64,000 nt of DNA from Microbacterium rhizosphaerae (GCF_034120055.1 NZ_CP139368.1:992001-1056000), one strand, 5' to 3'. Shown: positions 52,216 through 62,520, counted from the first letter of the stretch. The notes: generated from the letters alone by a model not told the origin. A program made the numbers and translations.

Positions 52216-53169
52216 ATGTCCGCAGACCCCTCGGCCGGCACGGCCGCCGCCCCGCAGCTCTACCGCGAGATCGACCGCGACGAATGGGCGCGCCTCGCCG
52301 CGGGCATTCCGCAGCCGCTGAGCGAGACCGAGGTCGTGCAGATCCGCGGGCTCGGGGACCGGCTCGATCTCGCGGAGGTCCGCGAGGTCTACCTGCCGCT
52401 GAGCCGTCTGCTCAGCCTGTACGCGAATGCGACGAAGCGCCTCGGGGCGGATACGAGCGACTTCCTCGGCGAGCCCGACGTCACGACCCCGTTCGTCGTC
52501 GGCGTGGCGGGATCCGTCGCCGTCGGCAAGTCCACGATCGCGCGCCTGCTCCGCGAGCTCATGAGCCGCTGGTCCGACACCCCGCGCGTCGAGCTCGTCA
52601 CGACCGACGGCTTCCTCCTGCCCAACGCCGAGCTCGAGCGCCGCGGGATCATGGACCGCAAGGGCTTCCCCGAGTCGTATGACCGCCGGGCGCTCCTGGA
52701 CTTCCTCACCGCGGTGAAATCGGGTGAGCCGGAGGTGAAGGCGCCGGTCTACTCGCACGTCCGGTACGACATCATCCCCGATGCCCACATCACCGTGCGT
52801 CGCCCCGACGTCGTCATCGTCGAGGGCCTCAACGTGCTGCAGCCTCCGCCGAGCCGCAACGACGTCGCGGTGAGCGATCTGTTCGACTTCTCGGTCTACG
52901 TGGATGCCGACGCCGACCACATCGCCCAGTGGTACGTGGACCGCTTCCTCGCGCTGCGCCAGAGCGCGTTCGCCAATCCGACGTCGTTCTTCCGCGTGTT
53001 CGCGGAGCTCAGCGACGACGAGGCGATCGAGCGCGCCATGCGCTTCTGGAACGAGATCAACCTCCCGAACCTCGAGGAGAACGTGCTTCCCACGAGGCAC
53101 CGGGCGTCGCTGGTGCTGCGCAAGGGAGCGGACCACAAGGTGGAGAGCGTCCTGCTCCGCAAGCTGTGA
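52216..53169 (+). CDS. coaA: Type I pantothenate kinase
   Basis: 317 residues from ATG 52216. First step of coenzyme A synthesis. The P-loop [12 protein letters not shown] spans about 96-107; [20 protein letters not shown] and [10 protein letters not shown] are typical PanK-I motifs. TACGAT at about 52203 close to the start suggests a short leader. Faces away from the peroxidase gene. Confidence 0.97.
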   Translation: MSADPSAGTAAAPQLYREIDRDEWARLAAGIPQPLSETEVVQIRGLGDRLDLAEVREVYLPLSRLLSLYANATKRLGADTSDFLGEPDVTTPFVVGVAGSVAVGKSTIARLLRELMSRWSDTPRVELVTTDGFLLPNAELERRGIMDRKGFPESYDRRALLDFLTAVKSGEPEVKAPVYSHVRYDIIPDAHITVRRPDVVIVEGLNVLQPPPSRNDVAVSDLFDFSVYVDADADHIAQWYVDRFLALRQSAFANPTSFFRVFAELSDDEAIERAMRFWNEINLPNLEENVLPTRHRASLVLRKGADHKVESVLLRKL

Positions 53170-53231
53170 TGCGAAGCCGATACCGGGTTTGTACAGGGGA
53201 TTAGCAATCGCCTGCGCCTACCCTGGAACGC

Positions 53232-55085
53232 ATGTGTGGAATCGTCGGATACGTCGGCCCTCGCCCGAGCCAGGACATCCTGCTGTCCGGCCTCGCCCGA
53301 CTGGAGTACCGCGGCTACGACTCCGCCGGCATCGCCGTCATCGACGATGCGGGCTCGCTCGACATGCGCAAGCGCGCGGGCAAGCTCGGCGTCCTGCGCG
53401 AGGACCTGAAGGCCGCGCCGATGCCCGACGGCACCACCGGCATCGGCCACACCCGCTGGGCGACCCACGGCGGCCCGACCGACGTCAACGCGCACCCGCA
53501 CCTCGCCGACGACGACAAGCTCGCCGTCATCCACAACGGCATCATCGAGAACTTCGCCGCCCTGAAGAACGACCTGCTGTCGGACGGCTACGAGTTCAAG
53601 AGCGAGACCGACACCGAGGTCGCGGCCGTGCTGCTGGGTCGCGAGTACCGCGCGAACGGGGGAGACCTGGTCGCCGCGTTCCGGGCGACCGTGGCGCAGC
53701 TCGAGGGCGCCTTCACACTGCTGGCCGTGCACCAGGACCAGCCCGGCCTCGTCGTCGGCGCACGCCGCAACTCGCCGCTCGTCATCGGCCTCGGCGAGGG
53801 CGAGAACTTCCTCGGTTCCGACGTCGCGGCCTTCGTCGAGCACACGCGCAACGCTCTCGCCATCGGCCAGGACGAGATCGTCGCCATCACGCCGGACGGC
53901 GTCCAGGTCACGGACTTCGACGGCAACCCGGTGCAGCCGGAGCCCTTCGAGGTCACGTGGGATGCCGCGGCCGCCGAGAAGGGCGGCTGGTCGTCGTTCA
54001 TGGCCAAGGAGGTCTCCGAGGAGCCCGAGGCCGTCGCGAACACCATTCGCGGACGCATCCACGAGGGCACGGTCGTCATTCCGGAGCTCGATGGACTCGA
54101 CGATCTCTTCTCGGGAATCTCGCGCATCGTCGTCATCGCGTGCGGCACCGCCGCGTACGCGGGCCAGGTCGGCAAGTACGCGCTCGAGAAGTGGGCGCGC
54201 GTTCCGGTGGATGTCGAGCTCGCCCACGAGTTCCGCTACCGCGACCCCGTGATCGGACCCGGCACGCTCGTCGTCTCGATCAGCCAGTCGGGTGAGACCA
54301 TGGACACGCTGATGGCGGTCAAGTTCGCGCGCGAGCAGGGCGCCAAGACGCTGTCGATCTGCAACACGCAGGGGGCCACCATCCCGCGCGAGTCGGACGC
54401 CGTCGTCTACACGCACGCCGGTCCGGAGGTCGCGGTCGCGTCGACCAAGGCCTTCGTCGCGCAGATCACCGCGCTGTACCTCCTCGCGCTGCACGTCGGT
54501 CGCATCCGCGACACGATCGCGGCCGTCGACATCGCCGAGCACGTCCGCGAGCTCGAGGCCATCCCGGCCAAGATCCAGCGCGTGCTGACGCTCGAGCAGG
54601 CGCACATCGAGCAGCTCGCGCACTGGATGGCCGACACCCGCTCGGTGCTGTTCCTCGGCCGCAACGTGGGCTACCCGATCGCTCTCGAGGGCGCGCTGAA
54701 GCTCAAGGAGATCTCGTACATCCACGCCGAAGGCTTCGCCGCGGGCGAGCTCAAGCACGGCCCGATCGCGCTCGTCGAGCCCGGCCAGCCGGTGTTCGTG
54801 CTCGTGCCGTCGCCGCGCCACTCGGCTCTGCTGCACTCCAAGGTCGTCTCGAACATCCAGGAGATCCAGGCTCGGGGCGCGCGCGTCATCGTCATCGCGG
54901 AGGAGGGGGATGCCGCGGTCCTGCCGTTCGCGGACGAGGTGCTGCACATCCCGCTCGCCGGTGCGATGTTCGAGCCGCTGCTGGCGGTCGTCCCGCTGCA
55001 CATCTTCGCCATGGGCCTCGCGACCGCGCGCGGCCTCGACGTCGACCAGCCGCGCAACCTCGCGAAGTCCGTCACCGTCGAGTGA
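53232..55085 (+). CDS. glmS: Glutamine-fructose-6-phosphate aminotransferase
   Basis: 617 residues from ATG 53232. Makes glucosamine-6-phosphate from fructose-6-phosphate and glutamine. The mature N-terminal nucleophile Cys2 is in MCGIVGYVG. The class II glutaminase domain (GIGHTRWATHG) is followed by two SIS domains (SQSGETMDTLMA) and the C-terminal PRNLAKSVTVE. Only 62 bases separate it from coaA, too short for a glmS ribozyme. Confidence 0.98.
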   Translation: MCGIVGYVGPRPSQDILLSGLARLEYRGYDSAGIAVIDDAGSLDMRKRAGKLGVLREDLKAAPMPDGTTGIGHTRWATHGGPTDVNAHPHLADDDKLAVIHNGIIENFAALKNDLLSDGYEFKSETDTEVAAVLLGREYRANGGDLVAAFRATVAQLEGAFTLLAVHQDQPGLVVGARRNSPLVIGLGEGENFLGSDVAAFVEHTRNALAIGQDEIVAITPDGVQVTDFDGNPVQPEPFEVTWDAAAAEKGGWSSFMAKEVSEEPEAVANTIRGRIHEGTVVIPELDGLDDLFSGISRIVVIACGTAAYAGQVGKYALEKWARVPVDVELAHEFRYRDPVIGPGTLVVSISQSGETMDTLMAVKFAREQGAKTLSICNTQGATIPRESDAVVYTHAGPEVAVASTKAFVAQITALYLLALHVGRIRDTIAAVDIAEHVRELEAIPAKIQRVLTLEQAHIEQLAHWMADTRSVLFLGRNVGYPIALEGALKLKEISYIHAEGFAAGELKHGPIALVEPGQPVFVLVPSPRHSALLHSKVVSNIQEIQARGARVIVIAEEGDAAVLPFADEVLHIPLAGAMFEPLLAVVPLHIFAMGLATARGLDVDQPRNLAKSVTVE

Positions 55086-55181
55086 GCGACTGCCCGCTGG
55101 GCGGGATTCGCTCGCGATAGGGTCGAGGATGCCGTGCGCCCGGACGCGCCCGGCGAGCGAACGAGACCGGCGGGAGGCGAC

Positions 55182-55556
55182 ATGATCATCGGCATCGGCG
55201 TCGACCTCGTCGACATCCCGCGGTTCGAGCGGCTGGTCGAGCGGACGCCGCGGCTGCTGGCGCGGCTCTTCTCCGAGGCGGAGCGGCAGCTCAAGCTGCA
55301 CTCGCTCGCGGCGCGCTACGCCGCCAAGGAGGCCCTGATCAAGGCGCTCGGCGACTCCGACGGGCTGCACTGGAGCGAGATCGAGATCGCATCGGAGCCG
55401 TCCGGCAAACCGGTCTTCGCGCTGTCCGGAGAGACGGCCGCGATCGTGGCGGCCCGCGGCATCGACGCCCTTCATCTGTCGCTGTCGCACGACGCGGGAC
55501 TCGCGACGGCGTATGTCATCGCCGAGCGGCTCTCGGACGCGGAGGCTCGCGCGTGA
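55182..55556 (+). CDS. acpS: Holo-[acyl-carrier-protein] synthase
   Basis: 124 residues from ATG 55182, with GGGAGG upstream. Transfers 4'-phosphopantetheine from CoA to acyl carrier protein. IIGIGVDLVDIPRFERL (metal Asp) and AARYAAKEALIKALG (metal Glu, Lys) are the family signatures. Overlaps alr by GTGA; CoA made by the nearby coaA pathway is its substrate. Confidence 0.96.
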   Translation: MIIGIGVDLVDIPRFERLVERTPRLLARLFSEAERQLKLHSLAARYAAKEALIKALGDSDGLHWSEIEIASEPSGKPVFALSGETAAIVAARGIDALHLSLSHDAGLATAYVIAERLSDAEARA

Positions 55557-56662
55557 GCGTCCTGCGGGAGGCGCTCATCGACGTGGGCGCCATCGAGGAG
55601 AACACGCGGCACATGCGGCGGCTCACGGGCGTCGACGTCATGGCCGTCGTCAAGGCCGAGGGATACGGTCACGGGGCCGTGCGATCGGCAGCGGCCGCGC
55701 TCGCCGGAGGCGCGAGCCGCCTCGGCGTCACCGACGTGGCGGAGGCGCTCGCCCTCAGGCGGGGCGGCATCGACGCGCCGGTCGTCGCCTGGCTGCACGC
55801 GCCGGGGCAGTCGTTCGCCGAGGCTGCGGCCTCGGGCATCGAGATCGGCGTCTCGACGATGGATCAGCTGCAGGCGGCGGCCGCCGCCGCATCCTCCGAG
55901 CACGCGGCCGGCGTGCACCTGAAGCTCGAGACGGGCCTCGGTCGCAACGGCATCGCACCGGCGGATTACGCCGCGGTGTTCTCCGAGGCCGCACGCCTCG
56001 AGCGGATCGGCCGTGTGCGGATCGTGGGCCTGTTCAGCCACCTCTCCAACACCTCCGCGGAGGACGACCGTGCCGCGCTCGCGGCCTTCCTCGACGGTGT
56101 CGACGCCGCGGCGCGGATCGGCATCCGCCCGCAGCTGCGGCACATCGCCGCGACGCACGCCGCGATCGAGATCCCCGAGGCGCGCCTGGACTGCGTCCGC
56201 ATCGGCATCGGCATCTACGGCCTGTCGCCGTTCGCCGATCGCACGTCGGGCGACCTCGGACTGCGGCCCGCGATGACCCTGCGCGGCGAGGTCGCGGCGG
56301 TGCGCCGCGTGCCCGCGGGCCAGGGTGTCTCGTACGGCTACACGTATCGCACCGAGCGCGAGACGACGCTGGCCCTCGTCCCGCTCGGCTATGCCGACGG
56401 CGTGCCTCGCCAGGCGTCGGGTGCGGGGCCGGTGGTCATCGGGCGTCAGCGGTTCCACGTGTCCGGACGCATCGCGATGGACCAGTTCGTCGTCGATGTC
56501 GGGGATGCGCCCGTGCGGATAGGCGACGACGTGACCCTGTTCGGCGACCCCACGCTCGGCGCGCCGGCCGTCGAGGAGTGGGCGGACGCCGCATCCACCA
56601 TCAACTACGAGATCGTGACGCGGATCGGCCCGCGGGTGCCGCGCAGGCAGGTGCGGGGATGA
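55553..56662 (+). CDS. alr: Alanine racemase
   Basis: 369 residues from GTG 55553. PLP enzyme that makes D-alanine for peptidoglycan. The PLP Lys34 is in AVVKAEGYGHGA, and the catalytic Tyr from the second subunit is in GVSYGYTYRT. The C-terminal beta domain ends RIGPRVPRR. It overlaps both acpS and tsaE, so the three are translationally coupled. Confidence 0.97.
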   Translation: MSVLREALIDVGAIEENTRHMRRLTGVDVMAVVKAEGYGHGAVRSAAAALAGGASRLGVTDVAEALALRRGGIDAPVVAWLHAPGQSFAEAAASGIEIGVSTMDQLQAAAAAASSEHAAGVHLKLETGLGRNGIAPADYAAVFSEAARLERIGRVRIVGLFSHLSNTSAEDDRAALAAFLDGVDAAARIGIRPQLRHIAATHAAIEIPEARLDCVRIGIGIYGLSPFADRTSGDLGLRPAMTLRGEVAAVRRVPAGQGVSYGYTYRTERETTLALVPLGYADGVPRQASGAGPVVIGRQRFHVSGRIAMDQFVVDVGDAPVRIGDDVTLFGDPTLGAPAVEEWADAASTINYEIVTRIGPRVPRRQVRG

Positions 56663-57156
56663 GCCTCGAGCAGCTGGAGGGGCGGCACGAGATCGTCGCT
56701 CCCGCAGACATGGAGGCCCTCGGCGCGCGGATGGGCGGGATGCTGCGCCCCGGCGACCTCGTCGTGCTCACGGGTCCGCTCGGCGCCGGCAAGACCACTC
56801 TCACCCGCGGCATCGCGGCGGGACTGGGCGTGCGCGGGCCCGTGCAGAGCCCGACCTTCGTGATCGCCCGCACGCACCCGTCGCTCGTCGGGGGCGCTCC
56901 GCTCGTGCACGTCGACGCGTACCGGCTCGGCTCCGCCGCCGAGCTCGACGACCTCGACGTCGACGTGGACAACTCCGTCGTCGTCGTCGAGTGGGGTCGC
57001 GGCATGGTCGACGGCCTGCGTGACGCGTGGTGGGAGGTCGAGCTGGACAGGTCGTGGCATGGTCGAGGCGTCGACACCGCGTGCGGCGTGGTCGCGCACG
57101 CGGACGAGCTGGATGCCGACTCCCCCCGCATCGTGACGATCAGCCGACGGCCCTAG
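56659..57156 (+). CDS. tsaE: tRNA threonylcarbamoyladenosine synthesis ATPase TsaE
   Basis: 165 residues from ATG 56659, overlapping alr. ATPase that works with TsaB and TsaD to place t6A on position 37 of ANN-decoding tRNAs. Walker A is LGAGKTTL, and SPTFVIARTHP and HVDAYRL are typical. The C-terminal half is longer than the E. coli protein. It is separated from tsaB by an opposite-strand lipoprotein gene. Confidence 0.95.
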   Translation: MSLEQLEGRHEIVAPADMEALGARMGGMLRPGDLVVLTGPLGAGKTTLTRGIAAGLGVRGPVQSPTFVIARTHPSLVGGAPLVHVDAYRLGSAAELDDLDVDVDNSVVVVEWGRGMVDGLRDAWWEVELDRSWHGRGVDTACGVVAHADELDADSPRIVTISRRP

Positions 57157-57158
57157 CC

Positions 57159-58316
57159 TCACCGCGCGGCGCGAACCCACAGCCGACTGGCCTGCGGGGT
57201 CGTGGTCGCCAGGACGATGTGGCCGTCGAAGGCGGCGGCCGCCGCATCCTCCGTCTTCGCCGGCATCGGCACCGCTGACCACCCGGTGCAGTCCACGCCC
57301 ACCGACCACAGCGTCGCCTCGTGGTCGATCGATCCGACCACGAGGGCCCGGTCCGTCGTCAGGACGACCTGGGTCACGTCGATCAGCCCGTGTCCGGGGC
57401 CTTCGGATGCCGCTGTCTGCGCGCCGGACGGATCTGTTCGCCAGCACTCCAGGCGCTGAGCGCTACTCACGGTGCTGCCGATGACGACGCATCCGTCTTC
57501 CGCGCATGCGGCCGCGCGGGCCTGCGCATCCGTCGTCGAGGAGAGCGGGGTGCGAGACCAGCGGACGCCGTCGGCCGATCGCCAGATGAGCGGTGAGGTG
57601 CGCGCTCCGCGCATCGTCGAGCCGGACAGCAGGAAGCCCTCGACGGTCGAGGTCGCGCCGCTCGCGAACGTCTGCTCACCGGGGTCCGAGGCGAGCCCCG
57701 CGGCATCGGCGATGCGCATCCATCGGACCCCGTCCTGCGTCAGCCACACCGCCGCACCATAGCCGTGCGGGCCGTCCCAGGCGCCGGAGATGAGCGTCCT
57801 GCGCGCGGAGCTGGTCATCGCCGTCACTCCGATCGCATCCTCGCCGCCGAACAGCGTGTACGGCTGCTCGTGCTCATTGAGGCGGCGGAGGTCGCCCGCC
57901 CACGTCGTCGGCCGCGGGTTGCTGTGGGCGCCCCCGTAGGCCTGGCCATACGCGACGACACGTCCGGCCGCATCCGTCCCCATGATGAACTGCGCGACCT
58001 CCCCGTAGCCCGTCACGGCGTGGGTACGCAGCCGCGTCCAATGCGTGAGGTCGGACGTCGTCCACGCCGCGGGCGCCCGAGCGGAGCCGTGCGGCACCGA
58101 GCCGAACGCGAGGAGCGTGCGACCGGTGGTCGTCATCGCGAGCACGCGCGCACCGGATGCGGGCGGAGCGATCTCGGTCCATCCCGAGACGGGCGGGGTG
58201 GAGGACGTCGCTGTGACGACATGCCTGGGCGCCGGCGGCCCCGCGGTGCATCCGGCCAGCGCCAGCGCGCACACGAGCGCCGCGAGCGCCGCTCGTCGTC
58301 CCGCCGATCCCCGCAC
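57159..58316 (-). CDS. Putative lipoprotein of unknown function
   Basis: 385 residues from ATG 58316. The signal peptide ends in lipobox LAGC (Cys at about residue 23). The remaining chain is beta-rich with repeated WxSxDxxxWxR-type blades (for example WTTSDLTHWTRL, WLTQDGVRWMRI and WRSADGVRWSRT), as in beta-propeller proteins of the sialidase or BNR-like sort. No catalytic site can be pointed to. It faces tsaE at its 3' end (2 bases apart) and interrupts the tsaE-tsaB order common in this group. Confidence 0.85.
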   Translation of the reverse strand: MRGSAGRRAALAALVCALALAGCTAGPPAPRHVVTATSSTPPVSGWTEIAPPASGARVLAMTTTGRTLLAFGSVPHGSARAPAAWTTSDLTHWTRLRTHAVTGYGEVAQFIMGTDAAGRVVAYGQAYGGAHSNPRPTTWAGDLRRLNEHEQPYTLFGGEDAIGVTAMTSSARRTLISGAWDGPHGYGAAVWLTQDGVRWMRIADAAGLASDPGEQTFASGATSTVEGFLLSGSTMRGARTSPLIWRSADGVRWSRTPLSSTTDAQARAAACAEDGCVVIGSTVSSAQRLECWRTDPSGAQTAASEGPGHGLIDVTQVVLTTDRALVVGSIDHEATLWSVGVDCTGWSAVPMPAKTEDAAAAAFDGHIVLATTTPQASRLWVRAAR

Positions 58317-58353
58317 ATGCCGACACTACGACGGCCGCGACTACCCTGGAGGG

Positions 58354-59028
58354 ATGATCCTCGGCATCGACACCTCGGTGGGCACGAGCGTCTCCGTCGT
58401 CGACCCCGACGGAGTCGTGCGCGCCGCGGAGTCGAGCCAGAACCCGCTCGGACACGCAGAGGTCATCGGCACCCTCATCGCCCGCGCGCTCGAAGACGCG
58501 GCCGTCACTCCCGCTCTGGGGGTGACCTTCCGCACCGACGACTCGATCACGCATGTCGCTGCCGGCATGGGGCCGGGACCGTTCACCGGCCTGCGGGTGG
58601 GCATCGCCGCGGCGCGCGCGTTCGCGCTCGGCCGCGGCATCCCGGTGATCCCGGTCGTGAGCCATGACGCCGTCGCTCTGGGGTACCTCCTGCAGGCGGC
58701 CGTCACGGGCGACGACGAACAGCTGATCGCCGTGGTCACGGATGCGCGCCGGCGCGAGTTCGCGTACACCGTCTACGACGGGATGGATGCCGACGGCCTC
58801 CCCGTCCGTGCGACCGAGCCCGCCCTCATCCCTCGCGACGACCTCGATGCACGCCTCGCGGAGCTCGGAGCGCTGCGGCTGGACGCCCCCGCCGTGCCCG
58901 CCGCGCTCATCGGCGTCGCGGCATCCCGAGCCCTGGCCGCCGGCCGCACGATCGGGCCGGACGATGCGCTCTACCTCCGGTCACCGGATGTGACCCTCCC
59001 GGGCGCACACAAGCGGGTGACGGCGTGA
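58354..59028 (+). CDS. tsaB: tRNA threonylcarbamoyladenosine synthesis protein TsaB
   Basis: 224 residues from ATG 58354 (GGAGGG upstream). ASKHA-fold partner of TsaD with no catalysis of its own. ILGIDTSVGTSVSVV and GPGPFTGLRVGIAAA are the typical motifs. Overlaps rimI by GTGA. Confidence 0.95.
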   Translation: MILGIDTSVGTSVSVVDPDGVVRAAESSQNPLGHAEVIGTLIARALEDAAVTPALGVTFRTDDSITHVAAGMGPGPFTGLRVGIAAARAFALGRGIPVIPVVSHDAVALGYLLQAAVTGDDEQLIAVVTDARRREFAYTVYDGMDADGLPVRATEPALIPRDDLDARLAELGALRLDAPAVPAALIGVAASRALAAGRTIGPDDALYLRSPDVTLPGAHKRVTA

Positions 59029-59519
59029 GCCGCGCCGCGACCGTGGCCGACCTCGACGCGATCATGGCCCTCGAGCGAGCCTCATTCCCGACCGACGCCT
59101 GGTCGGAGACCATGATGCGCGCCGAGCTCGAGTCGTCCCACAACCGCTACTTCGTCATCGAGACCGCGGGCCGCATCGTCGCGTACGGGGGAGTGCGCGC
59201 GCTGAGCGGGTCGAAGGATGCCGACATCCAGACCATCGCGGTCGACGCCTCGGCACGCGGCCACGGGCAGGGCCGCGCCCTGCTGCGCGACCTCCTGACC
59301 GCGGCGCAGGAGCGCGGAGCGGCGCAGGTGTTCCTCGAGGTGCGTGCCGACAACCCGGTCGCCCAGGGTCTCTACGCATCCGAGGGCTTCGCCGAGCTGG
59401 GGCGCCGTCCGGGCTACTACCAGCCCGATGACGTCGACGCCGTCATCATGCGCCTCGACCTGGAGCGGTGGGCCCACGCATCGGCGGCGGCCGGAACCGA
59501 CGGAGGAGTCTGCACGTGA
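59025..59519 (+). CDS. rimI: Ribosomal protein S18 alanine N-acetyltransferase-like protein
   Basis: 164 residues from GTG 59025. GNAT-fold acetyltransferase. The acetyl-CoA site reads [19 protein letters not shown] (RGHGQG), and the family-typical [18 protein letters not shown] follows. Its place between tsaB and tsaD supports RimI. The last 15 residues ([13 protein letters not shown]) are variable. The target (S18 in E. coli) is inferred from family only. Confidence 0.92.
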   Translation: MSRAATVADLDAIMALERASFPTDAWSETMMRAELESSHNRYFVIETAGRIVAYGGVRALSGSKDADIQTIAVDASARGHGQGRALLRDLLTAAQERGAAQVFLEVRADNPVAQGLYASEGFAELGRRPGYYQPDDVDAVIMRLDLERWAHASAAAGTDGGVCT

Positions 59520-60577
59520 ACGACCCGCTGGTGCTCGGCATCGAGACGAGCTGCGACGAGACGGGCATCGGCATCGTCCGCGGTCGGACGCTGCTGTCCA
59601 ACACGATCGCGAGCTCGATGGACGAGCACGCCCGCTACGGCGGCGTCGTGCCCGAGATCGCCGCTCGGGCCCATCTGGAGGCGCTGCAGCCCGCGATCGA
59701 GGCTGCGCTCCGCGAGGCGGGCGTACAGCTCGACGACCTGGACGCCATCGCGGTGACGAGCGGGCCGGGCCTCGCGGGCGCACTGATGGTCGGCATCGGC
59801 GCGGCGAAGGCGCTCGCGGTGTCGCTCGACAAGCCGCTCTACGCCGTCAACCACCTCGTCGGGCACATCGCCGCGGACATCCTGGATGCATCCGCGCCTC
59901 CCCTCGAGCTCCCGACGGTGGCGCTGCTGGTGAGCGGCGGCCACACGTCGCTGCTGCTCGTCCGTGACCTCACGACCGACGTCGAGCTCCTCGGCGAGAC
60001 GGTCGACGACGCCGCCGGCGAGGCGTTCGACAAGGTCGCACGACTGCTCGGGCTTCCCTATCCGGGGGGTCCGGAGATAGACCGGGCCGCGGCATCCGGC
60101 GACGCCCACGCGATCCGCTTCCCGCGGGGGCTCTCGCGTGCGAGCGATCTCGACAAGCACCGCTACGACTTCTCGTTCTCGGGACTCAAGACGGCGGTCG
60201 CCCGCTGGACCGAGCAGTACGACGGAGAGCTGCCGGTCGCGGATGTCGCCGCGTCCTTCCGAGAGGCCGTCGTGGACGTCCTCGTCACGAAGGCGCTCGC
60301 GGCGTGCGCCGACCACGGCGTGCCGAGGCTCCTTCTCGGCGGCGGCGTCATCGCCAATCGGCGTCTGCGGGATGTCGCGCTCGCACGTGCGGCCGAGGCC
60401 GGAGTCACGGTGCGCATCCCGCCGCTCAGTCTCTGCACGGACAACGGGGCGATGATCGCCGGACTCGCCGCCGAGCTCATCCGGTCGGGCCGCAAGCCTT
60501 CGACGCTCGAGTTCGGGGCGGACTCGACCCTCCCTGTCACCGAGATCCAGGTCGCCGAGAGCGTCGCCGTGGCATGA
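59516..60577 (+). CDS. tsaD: tRNA threonylcarbamoyltransferase TsaD
   Basis: 353 residues from GTG 59516, overlapping rimI. Transfers the threonylcarbamoyl group to A37. [15 protein letters not shown] at the N-terminus; iron ligands His113 and His117 in [18 protein letters not shown] and the C-terminal CTDNGAMIA are canonical. Overlaps the next gene by ATGA. Confidence 0.97.
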   Translation: MNDPLVLGIETSCDETGIGIVRGRTLLSNTIASSMDEHARYGGVVPEIAARAHLEALQPAIEAALREAGVQLDDLDAIAVTSGPGLAGALMVGIGAAKALAVSLDKPLYAVNHLVGHIAADILDASAPPLELPTVALLVSGGHTSLLLVRDLTTDVELLGETVDDAAGEAFDKVARLLGLPYPGGPEIDRAAASGDAHAIRFPRGLSRASDLDKHRYDFSFSGLKTAVARWTEQYDGELPVADVAASFREAVVDVLVTKALAACADHGVPRLLLGGGVIANRRLRDVALARAAEAGVTVRIPPLSLCTDNGAMIAGLAAELIRSGRKPSTLEFGADSTLPVTEIQVAESVAVA

Positions 60578-61167
60578 GTGACCCGACCGACGGCGGCGCA
60601 GCGGAGGAGATCCGCGCAGGAGCGGCTGCATCCGCGCCGGATTCTCCGCAGAACGGAGGATCTCCGCAGAACGGGGGCACCGCGCCCGGCCCTGCGCCCG
60701 GCCCTGCGCCGGGCCCTGCGCCCGACGGCCGCGCGGCGCGGATCGAGGCCGCCCCGCCCGACCTCACCGCAGCGGCGGATGCCACACCCCTGCCGGGTGC
60801 GCACCGCGGAGGCTTCTCGCGCGAGCTCACCGGACCGGTCAGCATCACGATCGAGTCCGCGCCGGTGCAACCCGGCACGGAGGATGCGCTCGACTACACG
60901 CCGGCGGAATGGGTCGCGGCTGCGCCTCGGGCGCGATTCGGCGGGTGGGCGCTGGCTTTCGCCATCGTCGGCCTCCTCGTCTCGTTCCTCGTCGGCTGGG
61001 GCTTCCTGCTGGGCGTCGTCGCCATCATCGGCGGCGGCTCCGCCCTGCGCCGCGGTGAGCCGAAGAGCGTCGCGGTCTGGGCGATCGCGCTCGCGGGCCT
61101 GTCGCTGCTCTACAGTGCGGGGTGGCTGATCTGGGCGGCGAGCCAGGGCGCACTCGCCCTGCCCTGA
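60574..61167 (+). CDS. Small membrane protein with Pro-rich N-terminus
   Basis: 197 residues from ATG 60574, coupled to tsaD (ATGA). The first 115 residues are disordered, including two copies of SPQNGG and three of GPAP in tandem. Two or three hydrophobic segments lie in 125-190 ([20 protein letters not shown] and later). The C-terminal part resembles DUF4190-type small membrane proteins ([19 protein letters not shown]). Function unknown. Confidence 0.75.
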   Translation: MSDPTDGGAAEEIRAGAAASAPDSPQNGGSPQNGGTAPGPAPGPAPGPAPDGRAARIEAAPPDLTAAADATPLPGAHRGGFSRELTGPVSITIESAPVQPGTEDALDYTPAEWVAAAPRARFGGWALAFAIVGLLVSFLVGWGFLLGVVAIIGGGSALRRGEPKSVAVWAIALAGLSLLYSAGWLIWAASQGALALP

Positions 61168-61195
61168 CGGCCGGAGGCCGGCGCCACGTGCCGGG

Positions 61196-62374
61196 TCAGA
61201 CGCGGTCGGCGAGGATCGCGAGCCGCCTGCCGCCGCGTCGGGTGAGCAGAAGCGTCGCCTCCTCGTCGCCGCGGAGCCTCAGCTGGGTGCGCAGCTTCGC
61301 CGGATCGATGTCGACGCCGCGCTTCTTGATCTCCAGCCGCCCGATACCCCGGTCGCGGAGGGCCTTGCCGAGGCCCTTCACGTCGGCGGGAAGCGTCTCC
61401 CGCACCCGGAAGGTCGACACGAACGGAGACGTCACAGCGGCGTCGCCGGTCAGGTAGGCGACGCCGGGCGCCAGCATCCCGGCCTCGAGCGAGCGGGCGA
61501 CATCGCCGATGAGGCGGGCGCGGATGACGGCCCCCTCCGGCTCGTGGACGAAGGCGCCGAGCTCGCGCACGGGCTCGTCCTGCGCATCCACCGCCGACGT
61601 CAGCTCGTTCCCGACACCGTTGCGCACGACGAGCGCCGCGCGTGCCACACCCGGGCGGGCCAGCGCGCCGGACCACATCACGAGCTCGATCGTGGAGCCG
61701 TCCACGGCGATCCACTGCGCCTCGACAGCGTCGGGGATGAGCTCGCGGTCGAAGGCCGGCCCCAGCTTGATCCCGGTCGGCATGCGCTCCGCCAGCTCGA
61801 ACGCCCAGTCGAGCGACGGCGTGTAGTCCTCCGCGCGAACGCGGGAGGTCTCGGTGTGCCCCGCGGTGCGGCGGGCGGGATCGAGCCAGACCGACTCCAC
61901 GGCGGACAGATCGGATGCCTCGGCCTCCCCGTGCTGGACAGTCACGGCGCCCCCGAAGGGCGCCAGGTTGTACGCCGCGATGGCCGCGGTCACCTCGTCG
62001 GCGTCGACGGCGAGCACCCGCATCCCGATGCCGGCGAAGCCGAGCGCGTCGCCGCCGATGCCGCAGCCGAGGTCGGCCACGCTGCCGAGACCGGCATCCC
62101 GGAATCGACCCGCGTGCCGTGCCGCGACCTCGAGGCGCGTCGCCTGCTCGAGCCCGGCGCGCGTGAACAGCATCCGCTCGGCGAAGGGACCGAACTTGGC
62201 CTCCGCTCGCTCCCGCAGCCGTGCCTGGCCCACGACCGCCGAGACGAGGTCGGCCGAGTGTCCCGCCGCGCGCAGCCTCGACACCGCACGAGCGACATCC
62301 CGGATGTCTGTCGCCTTCGTCTCGTCGAGGAGCTGCAGCCCCTCGGGCGTCAGCAGGGCCCGCAGCTCGCTCAT
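61196..62374 (-). CDS. Class I SAM-dependent methyltransferase with THUMP-like domain
   Basis: 392 residues from ATG 62374 (MSELRALLTPEG); ATG 62398 in the same frame is the alternative. After a helical N-terminal region, the SAM-binding motif VADLGCGIGGDALGFAGIG and acidic VLAVDADEVT are clear, then an unusual catalytic-region sequence WLDPARRTAG. The C-terminal 90 residues match the THUMP-like domain type (GIGRLEIKKRGVDIDP). Probably modifies a nucleic acid; substrate unknown. Shares a 146-base divergent control region with groES. Confidence 0.88.
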   Translation of the reverse strand: MSELRALLTPEGLQLLDETKATDIRDVARAVSRLRAAGHSADLVSAVVGQARLRERAEAKFGPFAERMLFTRAGLEQATRLEVAARHAGRFRDAGLGSVADLGCGIGGDALGFAGIGMRVLAVDADEVTAAIAAYNLAPFGGAVTVQHGEAEASDLSAVESVWLDPARRTAGHTETSRVRAEDYTPSLDWAFELAERMPTGIKLGPAFDRELIPDAVEAQWIAVDGSTIELVMWSGALARPGVARAALVVRNGVGNELTSAVDAQDEPVRELGAFVHEPEGAVIRARLIGDVARSLEAGMLAPGVAYLTGDAAVTSPFVSTFRVRETLPADVKGLGKALRDRGIGRLEIKKRGVDIDPAKLRTQLRLRGDEEATLLLTRRGGRRLAILADRV

Positions 62375-62414
62375 CTCCACAGCACCCAGCCTAGGCATCC
62401 GGTTGTGTCGTCGA

Positions 62415-62441
62415 TTGGCACTCGCGTTGCATGAGTGCCAG
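62415..62441 (+). promoter_or_regulatory. CIRCE operator 1 (HrcA site)
   Basis: TTGGCACTC, 9-base spacer, GAGTGCCAG; matches TTAGCACTC-N9-GAGTGCTAA with changes at a few positions. It overlaps the -35 of the groES promoter. Confidence 0.85.
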
Positions 62442-62456
62442 TCGTCGTCCTACACT
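62427..62456 (+). promoter_or_regulatory. groES: groES promoter
   Basis: TTGCAT (62427-62432), 18-base spacer, TACACT (62451-62456). The -35 lies in the spacer of CIRCE 1, and CIRCE 2 begins 5 bases after the -10. Confidence 0.75.
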
Positions 62457-62460
62457 TTCA

Positions 62461-62487
62461 TCAGCACTCACATGCGTCGAGTGCTAA
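62461..62487 (+). promoter_or_regulatory. CIRCE operator 2 (HrcA site)
   Basis: TCAGCACTC, 9-base spacer, GAGTGCTAA; nearly consensus. It lies at or just after the expected transcription start. Confidence 0.9.
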
Positions 62488-62520
62488 CGAGTCTTCACTC
62501 CAAGAAGGAAGAGGTACACC

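Noticed and set aside
53170..53231. glmS ribozyme or riboswitch upstream of glmS
   Set aside because: The gap is only 62 bases and lacks the ribozyme core; there is no room for it.
52896..55490. 864-codon antisense open frame opposite glmS
   Set aside because: glmS on the other strand is unambiguous; the antisense product is Arg/Asp/Val-rich with no structure.
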